A stretch of DNA of 39,256 nt from CAZJQD01 sp964548165 [NCBI: uncultured bacterium] (GTDB taxonomy: Bacteria; UBA8481). The notes under the pieces were generated by a model that was not told where the DNA came from, did not search any database, and was given only the letters and a program-made list of their open reading frames with translations. Below, piece by piece: positions 27,107-35,285 of this stretch. The stretch lies in NCBI GenBank assembly GCA_964548165.1, contig CAZJQD010000017.1, positions 31,824-71,079 of the forward strand, given 5' to 3'. How positions within the stretch are numbered: the first letter of the stretch is position 1; every line of letters starts with the position of its first letter. The translations under genes and the position numbers were made by a program.

Positions 27107-28182
27107 CCGCGGCCGCCTCGTCCCCAGCCGGGCCCTCGTCCGGCGGAGAACTCGCGGGTCGCAGTATCACCCTGGTCGGTGGCGCCGGGTTCATGGGCCA
27201 CCACCTCGCGCTCGAGCTGGTCCGTCGCGGCGCCATCGTCGACAACGTCGACAGCCTCCAGGTGAATAACCTCCTCCAGGTCGCCTCGCTCCCCGCCAAC
27301 TCCCCGCACCGCGAGACCCACATGCGCATGATCCACGAGCGCCTCGACCTGATGAACGATGCCGGCGTCAACCTCGCCCCCGTCGACGCCCGCGACTACA
27401 GCCTCCTCTCCCGGACCCTCAACCGCGATCACTGCAAGGTCATGATCCAGCTCGCGGCCGTCGCGCACGCCGGAAAGTCGAACAAGGATCCGCTCAGCAC
27501 CTTCGACCACAGCCTCCGCACGCTCGAGAACGCCCTCGACTGCGCCCGCGGCTACTGCGAGCACTTCATCTACATCTCGTCGAGCATGGTCTACGGCAAC
27601 TTCCGGACGCCGGCGGTCGCGGAGGATCACCCCCTGGAGCCCCTGGGCATCTACGGCGCGCTCAAGCTGAGCGGCGAGAAGCTCGTCATCGCCTACAACC
27701 AGGTCTTCGATCTCCCCTACACCATCATCCGTCCCTCCGCCCTCTACGGTCCCCGCTGCATCAGCCGGCGCGTCGCCCAGATCTACCTCGAGAACGCCCA
27801 TGCGGGCCAGCCCCTGAAGGTCGAGGGCGACGGGACCGAGCGCCTCGACTTCACCTACATCGACGATCTCGTCGACGGGATCTGCCGCGTGATCCAGAAC
27901 CCCGCGTCCAAGAACGAGACGTTCAACCTGACATACGGCGAGTCGCGCTCGATCAACGACCTCGTCGACGCCGTCCGGTCGGAGTTCGCGGACGTCGCGG
28001 TCGAGTTCACGCCGCGCGACAGCCTCAGCCCGGTCCGCGGGACCCTGGACGTCTCCAAGGCCCGCGACCTCCTCGGCTACAGCCCGCGCTATCCCCTCGA
28101 GAAGGCCTTTCCGCGCTATGCCCAGTGGTATCGCGAGTTCATGGCAAAGGGCGGCCACGGCCGGACGGCCGCGAGCGCGTGA
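27103..28182 (+). CDS. NAD-dependent epimerase/dehydratase (extended SDR)
   Basis: A 359-aa extended SDR. It has GGAGFMGHHLALELV for NAD binding, FIYISSSMVYGNF with the active Ser/Thr, and the Tyr-Lys pair in IYGALKLSGEKL. The C-terminal substrate region includes IIRPSALYGPRC and ERLDFTYIDDLVDGI. It probably prepares the keto-sugar or isomerises it for the aminotransferase. GTG at 27103 overlaps the aminotransferase stop (GTGA) and is preferred over an upstream GTG. The protein has ~25 extra polar residues before the Rossmann fold. Position 4 of the usual GxxGxxG is Phe-Met, which is within family limits. Confidence 0.88.
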   Translation: MTAAASSPAGPSSGGELAGRSITLVGGAGFMGHHLALELVRRGAIVDNVDSLQVNNLLQVASLPANSPHRETHMRMIHERLDLMNDAGVNLAPVDARDYSLLSRTLNRDHCKVMIQLAAVAHAGKSNKDPLSTFDHSLRTLENALDCARGYCEHFIYISSSMVYGNFRTPAVAEDHPLEPLGIYGALKLSGEKLVIAYNQVFDLPYTIIRPSALYGPRCISRRVAQIYLENAHAGQPLKVEGDGTERLDFTYIDDLVDGICRVIQNPASKNETFNLTYGESRSINDLVDAVRSEFADVAVEFTPRDSLSPVRGTLDVSKARDLLGYSPRYPLEKAFPRYAQWYREFMAKGGHGRTAASA

Positions 28183-29735
28183 AGATCCTCTTCATCAACC
28201 CGAGCCTCAGACTCGGTTCGAAAACGAAGTATCTTCCCGTCGGCGTCGGCTCCGTCATGACCTATCTCGCTTCCAAGGGTTACGACTTCGACCTCCTCGA
28301 TATCGACATCGACGATCTCTCGGACGAGACCGTCGAGGATTACATCGCCGGGCACGCGTACGACGTCGTCCTCGTCGGCTCCATCGTCACGCACTACAAG
28401 TGGATCAAGAAGCTGACGCACACGATCCGGCGTCACCACCCGGCGACGCGCATCGTTGTCGGCAACTCGGTCGCCGGCAGCATCCCCGAGGTCTTTCTCC
28501 GGAACTCGGCCGCCGACGTGGCGGTCATGGGCGAGGGAGAGATCACGGCCCATGCCGTCCTCGAGGCTTTCCGGGACGGCACCGACCTGGCGACGGTTCC
28601 CGGGATCGCGTTCCGGGATCGCAACGGCGGCGTGGTCATCAACGAGCGTCGCCCCGCCGCCGCCCGCATCGACGACTTCCCCATCATCGACTGGTCCCGG
28701 TTCAACACGGCCCGCTACTTCGAGCGCTCCTACTCCGGCGCCGAGGGACTCGTCGGGACGGACAATGACGCGATCCGGGTCATGCCCGTCGTCACGGCCC
28801 GGGGCTGTGTCTTCAAGTGCACGTTCTGCCACCACGTCTATTGGAACGACCCGTACCGGCACCGGTCCCCCGGGAGCATCCTCGAGGAGATCCGCCGGAA
28901 CATGGACGTGTACGGCGCCAACTACATCAACTTCTGGGACGACCTCAGCTTTGCCTCGATCGGCCAGGCCGAGCCGCTCGTCGACGCCATCCTCGCCTCG
29001 GGCCTGAAGTTCCACTGGAACGCGGCCGTCCGCGTCGACCTCTTCGGCAATCCCCGACGCGCGCTTGCGAAGCGGAAGGAGGTGGCCGAGAAGTTCAAGG
29101 CCGCGGGCTGCCTCAACCTCGGGTTCTCGCTCGAGTCCGGAAACGCCGGCATCCTCGAGTCGATGAACAAGCGCGTCGACCCCTCGTTCTTCCTCGAGCA
29201 GATGCAGATCCTCCGCGAGGTCGGGATCACGTGCTCCACCAGCGTCGTCTTCGGCTATCCCGAGGAGACGCCCGAGACGATCCGCGAGACCTTCGACCAG
29301 TGCCTCAAGTGCGGCGTCTACCCCAGTATCGGCTACCTCCTGCCGCTCCCCGGGACCGGCATGTACCAGCACGCGATCGACCACGGCTTCATCACCGACG
29401 AGAACGCCTACCTCGACTCGATCACCGAGCGCCAGGACCTCTGCCTCAACATGACCTCGATGTCGGACCAGGAGGTCATGGACGGGATCCGCGAGGGCGC
29501 CGCCGAGCTGAACCGCATGCTGGGCCTCGGCCTCGAGGAGGACCGACTCATCAAGACCGGCGGCTACCGGCGGCACACGCCCGAGACGGCGGAGGCCCAG
29601 GCCAAGGGACGGCCGGAGACGTCCGCCCGCCCCCTGCTCGACCCGAACGCCCTGAAGCGCAACGAGAACGACGTCAGCTTCAATTACAGCCAGGCCACCT
29701 TCTCGATCGATCTCGGCGTTTCTCGCCCGGACTAA
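28179..29735 (+). CDS. B12-binding-domain radical SAM protein
   Basis: A 518-aa class B radical SAM protein. Residues 1-130 are a cobalamin-binding-like Rossmann domain (KYLPVGVGSVMTYLASKGYD, VVLVGSIVTHYKWIKK, ADVAVMGEGE) without the DxHxxG His, so base-off cobalamin binding is expected. The cluster motif CxxxCxxC is C210, C214 and C217 in TARGCVFKCTFCHHVYW. SAM-binding segments follow (NFWDDLSF, LGFSLESGN). Such enzymes methylate unactivated carbon or phosphorus, or rearrange substrates; the substrate is unknown but the setting implies a sugar, lipid or peptide. GTG at 28179 overlaps the SDR stop. The C-terminal ~90 residues are a charged tail ending near SYSQATFSIDLG-like sequence. Confidence 0.9.
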   Translation: MKILFINPSLRLGSKTKYLPVGVGSVMTYLASKGYDFDLLDIDIDDLSDETVEDYIAGHAYDVVLVGSIVTHYKWIKKLTHTIRRHHPATRIVVGNSVAGSIPEVFLRNSAADVAVMGEGEITAHAVLEAFRDGTDLATVPGIAFRDRNGGVVINERRPAAARIDDFPIIDWSRFNTARYFERSYSGAEGLVGTDNDAIRVMPVVTARGCVFKCTFCHHVYWNDPYRHRSPGSILEEIRRNMDVYGANYINFWDDLSFASIGQAEPLVDAILASGLKFHWNAAVRVDLFGNPRRALAKRKEVAEKFKAAGCLNLGFSLESGNAGILESMNKRVDPSFFLEQMQILREVGITCSTSVVFGYPEETPETIRETFDQCLKCGVYPSIGYLLPLPGTGMYQHAIDHGFITDENAYLDSITERQDLCLNMTSMSDQEVMDGIREGAAELNRMLGLGLEEDRLIKTGGYRRHTPETAEAQAKGRPETSARPLLDPNALKRNENDVSFNYSQATFSIDLGVSRPD

Positions 29736-29763
29736 TTCGACTACTCTGGATGCGGTGCATCGC

Positions 29764-30747
29764 ATGAGAGTCCTCTTCTTCGGTAACAAGTCGCGCGGAA
29801 TCGCCTGCCTTGATGCTGTCCGCGCGGCCGGTCACGAGGTCGTGGCCGCCGTCGCCCACGCGGGAGACGCGCGTCCGTTTACCTCCGGTTCCTTCGCCGC
29901 GTATGCCGATAGCCTGGGCCTCGGCGTTCATCAGCCTGCCGACCCGGACGATGTCGGCTTCCTTGAGACTGTTCGCGCGCTCGCGCCCGATATCCTCGTG
30001 ATGGCCGGCTACGGTCCCATCCTGAGGGAACCCCTGCTGACCATCGCCCCTCGAGGATGCCTCAACCTCCACGGCGGCAAGCTCCCCGAGCGACGCGGCT
30101 CCTCTCCCATGAATTGGGCTCTCATCGACGGCGAACCCACGGTCACGCTCTCCGTCATCCGCGCCGACCGCGGCGTCGACACCGGCGACGTGCTCGTCGA
30201 ACGGACATTCCCGATTGGCCCCGACGACACGATCGCGCAGGTCCAGGCGATTGCCGATGAGACCTTCCCGCTCATGCTCGTCGAGGCGCTCGGCGGGCTG
30301 GCGTCCGGGATCCTCATCCCGCGCCCCCAGGCGAACGAACGCGCCGCGTATTACCCGCTTCGCTTCCCCGACGACGGATTCATCCTCTGGGACATGCTCG
30401 ACGCCGTCGCCATCCACAATCACATCCGCGCGCTGACGACGCCGTTTCCGGGGGCGTTCTCCTACTGGCGGGGCCGCAAGGTCATGCTCCTCGCGTCCGC
30501 GATCCCCAAGAACGACTACCGGGGAGTTCCCGGACGCATCTACATCAAGAACGAGAACGGGCTCCTCGTCTCTGCCCGCGACCGTTGCCTGTGGATCACG
30601 AAGGCCACGTTCGAGAACGACGGCGACGATGCCATACCCGTCATCCCCCGCTACGAACGACTGACGACGATGCGGGAAGCTGTGCAGGCGTGGGCGGCCA
30701 CTCCCCCGGGAGCCCATCCGCTCGCGGGCTTCGATCCACGCTCGTGA
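29764..30747 (+). CDS. Formyltransferase (methionyl-tRNA formyltransferase-like, probably sugar N-formylation)
   Basis: A 327-aa protein from the ATG at 29764. The N-terminal fold binds 10-formyl-tetrahydrofolate: MRVLFFGNKSRGIACLDAVR, then CLNLHGGKLPERRGSSPMNWA. The catalytic triad Asn-His-Asp is N101, H103 and D139 (RGVDTGDVL). The C-terminal barrel-like domain is present (AIHNHIRALTTPFPGAFSYW). Because it sits between an aminotransferase operon head and a sugar amidotransferase, it probably formylates a sugar amine, as in ArnA, VioF and Qui3N formyltransferases. A chromosomal Fmt copy is less likely, since no def or rsmB is adjacent. A GTG at 29755 is an alternative start. The gap from the radical SAM gene is 28 nt. 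Confidence 0.85.
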   Translation: MRVLFFGNKSRGIACLDAVRAAGHEVVAAVAHAGDARPFTSGSFAAYADSLGLGVHQPADPDDVGFLETVRALAPDILVMAGYGPILREPLLTIAPRGCLNLHGGKLPERRGSSPMNWALIDGEPTVTLSVIRADRGVDTGDVLVERTFPIGPDDTIAQVQAIADETFPLMLVEALGGLASGILIPRPQANERAAYYPLRFPDDGFILWDMLDAVAIHNHIRALTTPFPGAFSYWRGRKVMLLASAIPKNDYRGVPGRIYIKNENGLLVSARDRCLWITKATFENDGDDAIPVIPRYERLTTMREAVQAWAATPPGAHPLAGFDPRS

Positions 30748-30754
30748 CCCCCCC

Positions 30755-31888
30755 GTGAGATACTGCTCGCGCTGTATCATCCCTGACACGCGCCCGAATA
30801 TCGTCCTGGGCCCCGACGGCGTCTGCAACGCCTGTTCGTCGTTCGGCGATCGGCCGCAGATCGACTGGAAAGCGCGGGCCGAGGCCTTCCGCGAGGTCGT
30901 CCGGAACGCGAAATCCCGCGGCGCGCGCTATGACTGCGTCATCCCGGTCAGCGGCGGCAAGGACAGCACCTGGCAGGTCGTGCGCTGTCTCGAGCACGGC
31001 CTTCATCCGCTCGCCGTCACCTGGCGGCCGCCGGTCCGAACCGCGATCGGCGAGGCCAACCTCCGCAACCTCGTCTCGCTCGGCGTCGATCACATCGAGG
31101 TCACGGTCAATCCGCGCGCCGAGCGCGTCTTTCTCCGCAAGGCCCTCGAGCGCTTCGGGGCCGCCGGCGTCCCCATGCACATGGCCCTCTTCTCCATCCC
31201 CCTCGACGTGGCCTACCGCTACGAGATCCCGCTCGTGGTCTGGGGTGAAAATACGGCCACGGAGTACGGGGGCAGCGAGGAGGAGCGACGGGGCTTCCGG
31301 ATGGACGACGTCTGGATCGCGCGGTTCGGCGTCACGCACGGCACCACCGCCCGCGACTGGGTCGACGACGATCTCTCGGCCGCCGACCTCGCCGCCTACT
31401 TCGGTCCCTCCGGCGAACAACTCGCGGCCCGGGGCGTCCTCGCCGTCTTCCTCGGGCACTACTTCTCGTGGGACCCCCAGGAGACCTACCGCGTCGCGAA
31501 GGAGCACGGGTTCCGCGCGCGCGCGGAGGGCGCCATCACCGGGCTGTACGACTACGCCGACATCGACGACCCGTTCATCGCCATCCATCACTACTTCAAG
31601 TGGTACAAGTTCGGCTTCACGCGCCTCTTCGACAACCTCTCGCTCGAGATCCGCAACGGCCGGATGACGCGCGAGGAGGCCGTGGACGTGATCCGGCGCC
31701 GCGGCGATGAGACCCCGCATGCCGCCATCCAGGCGTTCTGCGAATACGTGGGATTCACGACCGAGACCTTCTTCGCGATCGCGGAACGGTTCCGGAACCC
31801 GGAGGTCTGGAAGAAGGTCGGCGGGGCCTGGACCATCCCCGATTTTCTCATCCCCGAATGGTCGTGGAAGACTGAGGCAATTAAATGA
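30755..31888 (+). CDS. N-acetyl sugar amidotransferase (WbpG/PseA-like)
   Basis: A 377-aa PP-loop enzyme. An N-terminal zinc-binding pair is formed by C4, C7, C24 and C27 (YCSRC and VCNAC). The PP-loop is S66-GGKDST in VIPVSGGKDSTW. The WbpG/PseA region is recognisable: VVWGENTATEYGG, then FIAIHHYFKWYKFGFTRL. Family members turn an N-acetyl group into an acetamidino group, using ammonia supplied by HisH/HisF-like partners in Pseudomonas. No HisH or HisF homologue is in the window, so ammonia may come from elsewhere or the reaction may differ. GTG start, 8 nt after the formyltransferase stop. The stop overlaps the next ATG. Confidence 0.86.
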   Translation: MRYCSRCIIPDTRPNIVLGPDGVCNACSSFGDRPQIDWKARAEAFREVVRNAKSRGARYDCVIPVSGGKDSTWQVVRCLEHGLHPLAVTWRPPVRTAIGEANLRNLVSLGVDHIEVTVNPRAERVFLRKALERFGAAGVPMHMALFSIPLDVAYRYEIPLVVWGENTATEYGGSEEERRGFRMDDVWIARFGVTHGTTARDWVDDDLSAADLAAYFGPSGEQLAARGVLAVFLGHYFSWDPQETYRVAKEHGFRARAEGAITGLYDYADIDDPFIAIHHYFKWYKFGFTRLFDNLSLEIRNGRMTREEAVDVIRRRGDETPHAAIQAFCEYVGFTTETFFAIAERFRNPEVWKKVGGAWTIPDFLIPEWSWKTEAIK

Positions 31889-32265
31889 AGATCGAGATCA
31901 AGGATCCGCCTCGGCGGTTCCAGACCGGGCGCAACGCCGACATCGAGCTCGCCGACTGCGGCCGGATCGCCCTCGAGCCGAACGAGTTCGTCACCTTCAC
32001 CACGCCGGACGGCGGCGAGTACGATCTCGCGCGCAAGGACTGGGGCTTCTACGCCACCCCGTCCCTGAACGGCCGGCTCAAGGATCACAACCTCCGCGCC
32101 GTCCTCGTGAAGAGCCCTATCAACCGCTTCTTCGTCTTTCTCGTCGAGGCCGGCAAGGAGCCGCTCTTCCAGCAGTACATCGATACGGAGAAGCACGTCA
32201 TCGTCTCGTGGCTCGATTCCGACGAGGCGCTGGGCAAGCTGGAGGCCTCGCTTGCCCGGGACTGA
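31885..32265 (+). CDS. Orphan 126-aa protein of the glycan operon
   Basis: I do not recognise a family. The protein is soluble, with no signal peptide. The N-terminus contains short beta-rich stretches (ELADCGRIALEPNEFVTFTTPDGG) and the middle a conserved-looking LKDHNLRAVLVKSPINRFFVFLVE. The fold may be a small alpha/beta barrel-like or cupin-type module; this is a guess from composition only. ATG at 31885 overlaps the amidotransferase stop, and its end overlaps the next methyltransferase by 14 nt, so it is embedded in the operon. It may be an accessory of the amidotransferase. Confidence 0.7.
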   Translation: MKIEIKDPPRRFQTGRNADIELADCGRIALEPNEFVTFTTPDGGEYDLARKDWGFYATPSLNGRLKDHNLRAVLVKSPINRFFVFLVEAGKEPLFQQYIDTEKHVIVSWLDSDEALGKLEASLARD

Positions 32266-33127
32266 GACGCATCCCGGCGCCTGCCTCTGCGGCAGCACCG
32301 CGCGAGAAGTGCTCTTCGCCTACACCGCGCCTCCGGCCGGCGAGCCGGCCTACGCCTTCTCGCGCGCGGGCGGCTACGTCCGCCGCGTCGAGCGGTGCCC
32401 GGTCTGCGGCCACTGCATCGCCGTCCACGCCCTCGATACCACCCGCCTCTACGAGGGCGATTACGATACCGCCATCTACGGACCCCGTGGACTCCGCGCC
32501 GGCTACGATCGGATCCTCGCCCTCGATCCGAATCGCTCCGACAACGCCGGGCGCGTCCGCCGGATCCTCTCGTTCTTCGAGGAGCGATTGTCCATCGAGG
32601 GCGGTTCTTCCCTGCCCGAGCGATCCGTCCTCGACGTCGGCTCGGGACTCTGCGTCTTCCTCCACCGGATGAAGGAAGCGGGCTGGCGGTGCGCGGCGGT
32701 CGATCCCGACGCGCGCGCGGTCCGGCACGCTGCCGAGGTTGTCGGCGTGGAGGCCGCCCACGGCGACTACGCGACCCTCGATCTGACGGACCGCTTCCGG
32801 CTCGTGACCTTCAACAAGGTCCTGGAGCACGTCGCGGACCCGGTGGCCGTCTTGAAGCGCGCCCACCGCAACCTGGGGACAGACGGCATCGCCTACGTCG
32901 AGGTTCCCGACGCCGAGGCGGCTGCCGAGGCGGGAGCGGACCGCGAGGAGTTCTTCGTCGATCACCTCCATGTCTTCTCCGCCGCCTCGCTCGCCCTCCT
33001 GGCCCGGCACGCCGGCTTCCGGGTCGAAGAACTCCAGCGCATCCACGAGCCGAGCGGCAAGTTCACGCTCTACGCGTTCCTCGCGCCCTCGTCCTCCGAT
33101 TCCTCCCCATCGAGCAGACGGTCATGA
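32252..33127 (+). CDS. SAM-dependent methyltransferase with N-terminal zinc ribbon
   Basis: A 291-aa protein. An N-terminal cluster of Cys residues (CLCGS, later CPVCGHC) suggests a zinc-binding ribbon like that of sugar C-methyltransferases (TylC3/NovU-type). The class I methyltransferase domain reads SVLDVGSGLCVFLHRMKEAGW with the next acidic residue in AAVDPD. FNKVLEHVADPVAVLKRAHR is a motif II/III region and EEFFVDHLHVFSAASL follows. It could methylate a sugar carbon or oxygen. The start is TTG at 32252, preceded by GGAGG 6 nt upstream; internal starts would delete the first Cys pair. It overlaps the previous gene by 14 nt and the next by 4 (ATGA). Confidence 0.85.
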   Translation: MPGTETHPGACLCGSTAREVLFAYTAPPAGEPAYAFSRAGGYVRRVERCPVCGHCIAVHALDTTRLYEGDYDTAIYGPRGLRAGYDRILALDPNRSDNAGRVRRILSFFEERLSIEGGSSLPERSVLDVGSGLCVFLHRMKEAGWRCAAVDPDARAVRHAAEVVGVEAAHGDYATLDLTDRFRLVTFNKVLEHVADPVAVLKRAHRNLGTDGIAYVEVPDAEAAAEAGADREEFFVDHLHVFSAASLALLARHAGFRVEELQRIHEPSGKFTLYAFLAPSSSDSSPSSRRS

Positions 33128-33876
33128 CGGCTCCGGGCGGGAACGACGACGCGAAGGCGACCTGGAACGCCTCGTTCCGCGAATCGCTCGCCATCGGATC
33201 CCAGAACAGCGCCCCCGTCGAGGCCATCGTCCGGACGATCGCGCATCACTTCCGCGGACGCTCCGAGTCCGAGCTGGCGGGGCTCCGCTTCCTAGAACTG
33301 GGGTGCGGGACCGGCCCCAACCTCGTCTGGCTCGCAAGCCGCGGCTTCCGGGTCAGCGGCATCGATATCAGCCCGGTCGCTCTCGAGCTGGCCGAGAAGC
33401 GCCTGCAAGCCGCCGGGCTCGCGGACCGCATCGAGTCCCTCCGGGAGGCCGCCATCGGCCCGCTTCCTTATGCAGATGGCGAGCTCGACGGCGTGATGGA
33501 GGCCTGCGTCTTCCAGCACCTCTCGCGCGCCGACCGCGCGACCGCGTGGTCCGAGGTCACGCGCGTCCTCAAGCCCGGCGGCATCTTTGCCGGCTACATG
33601 CTGAACGCTGAGCACAGCCTCTACACCCGGCACAAGGCCGACGAGCTCCCCGACGATCACGGGTCGCTACGCCTCGACTCTGGCGGCACGAAGATCCTCC
33701 TCGAGAACGTCGGGCTCACCCACTTTTTCACGCGTTCGGAGATCGCGAGCGCGCTCTCGGTTTTCGCTTCCGTGGACGTCTGCCGACTCAGCTACGAGCT
33801 TCCCCGCGCGCAGGCGAAGATCCGGGGTTTCGAGGAGTACCTCCACGCGATGTGGGTTGTCTACGCGGTGCGATGA
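33124..33876 (+). CDS. Class I SAM-dependent methyltransferase
   Basis: A 250-aa UbiE/Methyltransf_11-type protein. Motif I reads LRFLELGCGTGPNLVWLASRG, followed by SGIDISPVALELAE. The segment VMEACVFQHLSRADRATAWS fits motif II and VLKPGGIFAGYML fits motif III. A small-molecule acceptor is likely, with a sugar or lipid suggested by context. The frame is open far upstream, but the ATG at 33124 overlapping the previous stop gives a clean domain start. The stop overlaps the next ATG. Confidence 0.87.
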   Translation: MTAPGGNDDAKATWNASFRESLAIGSQNSAPVEAIVRTIAHHFRGRSESELAGLRFLELGCGTGPNLVWLASRGFRVSGIDISPVALELAEKRLQAAGLADRIESLREAAIGPLPYADGELDGVMEACVFQHLSRADRATAWSEVTRVLKPGGIFAGYMLNAEHSLYTRHKADELPDDHGSLRLDSGGTKILLENVGLTHFFTRSEIASALSVFASVDVCRLSYELPRAQAKIRGFEEYLHAMWVVYAVR

Positions 33877-35285
33877 CGAGGACGTTGACAGAAGCACCGC
33901 GCGAGGACGGCAAGGGATCTGAGATCCAGTCCTTGACCGCCGAGCTCTGCGGCTTTCGATCTGGCGTCGTGGCGCGCGAGAACGAAGCGCTCTTCGCCCG
34001 GATGCAGCGCGAGTTCCCCATGGAACTCCTGCGCTACTCCTCGGGAGCCCATCATCTCGGGTGGGAGGTGCCGCGACTCTGGGAGGTCAAGCGCGCCGAG
34101 ATCTGGTGCGACGGGAAGCTGATCTACGACGGCGCGAAGCATCCGCTCGGCGTCGGCATGTACTCCCGTTCCTTCGAGGGCGAACTTTCCCTCGAGGCGC
34201 TTGCCCCGCACCTCGTCTCGGTCCCCGCCCTGCCGGACGCACTCTCCTATCACTGCATCTGGCTCTACCGCCCCTGGGACGCCGACTGGGCATTCTCCAT
34301 TCCCCACCGCGTCCGCGAGACCATGAAGCCTGGCCGCTACCAGGTGCGCCTGGAGACGACCTACGAGGACGGCGAGATGCTCGTGGGCGTGGGCGAACAC
34401 CGCGGCGCCTCGGACCGCACCGTCGTCTTCCAGGCGCACAACTGCCACCCCGCTCAGGCCAACGACGGTTTCGCCGGAGTCGCCATCCTCCTGAAGCTCT
34501 TCCAATGGCTCTCCACGATGCAGACGCGTTACACCTACCGGCTCGTCGTGGTCCCCGAGCATCTTGGCAGCGTCTTCTACCTGAAGGACAGGCCTCGCGC
34601 TGAACTGGAGCGCATTGTCGGCGGCGTCTTTGCGGAACTGCCCTCGACGGGCGGACCCATCGTCGCGTCGAGCACGCTTCGCGGCGGGCACCCGCTGGAC
34701 GACGCTCTCCGCAATGCCTGCCGCGCCTTTCACCGCGGCATGCGGACCACGGCCTTCCGCGGCGGGATCGGCAACGACGAGACCGTCTGGGAGGCGCCCG
34801 GCTACGAGGTTCCCTTCGCCCAGCTCTCCTGCTCGCTCGGCCAGCCGCATCACTATCCCGAGTATCACACCAGCCTTGATACGCCGGATCGTCTCGATCC
34901 CGCCGACCTCGCCGGATTCCTCGATGTGCTGAAGTCCTTCGTGATGACGCTCGAGCGGGACGCCGTCTTCGACCGCACCTTCGACGGCTTCCCTTCGCTC
35001 TCCAGCCCGCGCTACCGCCTCTACCGCGAACGATTCGATCCGGCCGTCGATAAGCGCCTGGACGACGACGCCGAGGCTTGGGGGCGCATGGCCGATGTGC
35101 TCTATCGCCTCTTCGACGGGCAGACCTCGGCGCTCGCGATCGCCGAGCGTTTCGAGCTTCCGTTCGCGGCGGTCCGCGACTACCTCGCACAGTTCGAAGA
35201 GAAGGGCCTCGTCGTGGCGAGACCCGTCGTCATCCCCCGCGCCCCGATCTCGACGAGGCGCGCGTCGGAAGAGACGCCGTCATGA
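33873..35285 (+). CDS. DUF4910 / M28-like metallopeptidase-fold protein with C-terminal winged-helix-like segment
   Basis: A 470-aa protein. The conserved metal-binding pattern of DUF4910 is present: VFQAHNCHPAQANDGFAGVA, then VVPEHLGSVFYL, GNDETVWEAPGYEVP and YPEYHTSLDTPD. These supply His, Asp, Glu and His ligands for two zinc ions as in M28 aminopeptidases. The last ~80 residues (LYRLFDGQTSALAIAERFEL, then YLAQFEEKGLVVARP) look like a winged helix or PqqD-like peptide-binding fold. DUF4910 genes are common in O-antigen and capsule clusters, where they may hydrolyse an amide bond on a sugar or peptide; the substrate is unknown. ATG at 33873 overlaps the previous stop. Confidence 0.85.
   Translation: MTRTLTEAPREDGKGSEIQSLTAELCGFRSGVVARENEALFARMQREFPMELLRYSSGAHHLGWEVPRLWEVKRAEIWCDGKLIYDGAKHPLGVGMYSRSFEGELSLEALAPHLVSVPALPDALSYHCIWLYRPWDADWAFSIPHRVRETMKPGRYQVRLETTYEDGEMLVGVGEHRGASDRTVVFQAHNCHPAQANDGFAGVAILLKLFQWLSTMQTRYTYRLVVVPEHLGSVFYLKDRPRAELERIVGGVFAELPSTGGPIVASSTLRGGHPLDDALRNACRAFHRGMRTTAFRGGIGNDETVWEAPGYEVPFAQLSCSLGQPHHYPEYHTSLDTPDRLDPADLAGFLDVLKSFVMTLERDAVFDRTFDGFPSLSSPRYRLYRERFDPAVDKRLDDDAEAWGRMADVLYRLFDGQTSALAIAERFELPFAAVRDYLAQFEEKGLVVARPVVIPRAPISTRRASEETPS

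Noticed and set aside
28116-29789. A 557-codon minus-strand open frame opposite the radical SAM gene
   Set aside because: It is a Val/Asp/Glu/Arg-rich antisense frame produced by strong third-position C use. The plus-strand gene has intact CxxxCxxC.
29764-30747. Housekeeping methionyl-tRNA formyltransferase (fmt)
   Set aside because: Neighbours are sugar genes, and def, rsmB or priA are absent. The fold alone cannot exclude it, but context favours a sugar acceptor.
32395-33123. Long upstream extension of the methyltransferase frame at 33124
   Set aside because: It overlaps the preceding methyltransferase in another frame and encodes Arg-rich sequence. The ATGA junction at 33124 gives a proper domain start.
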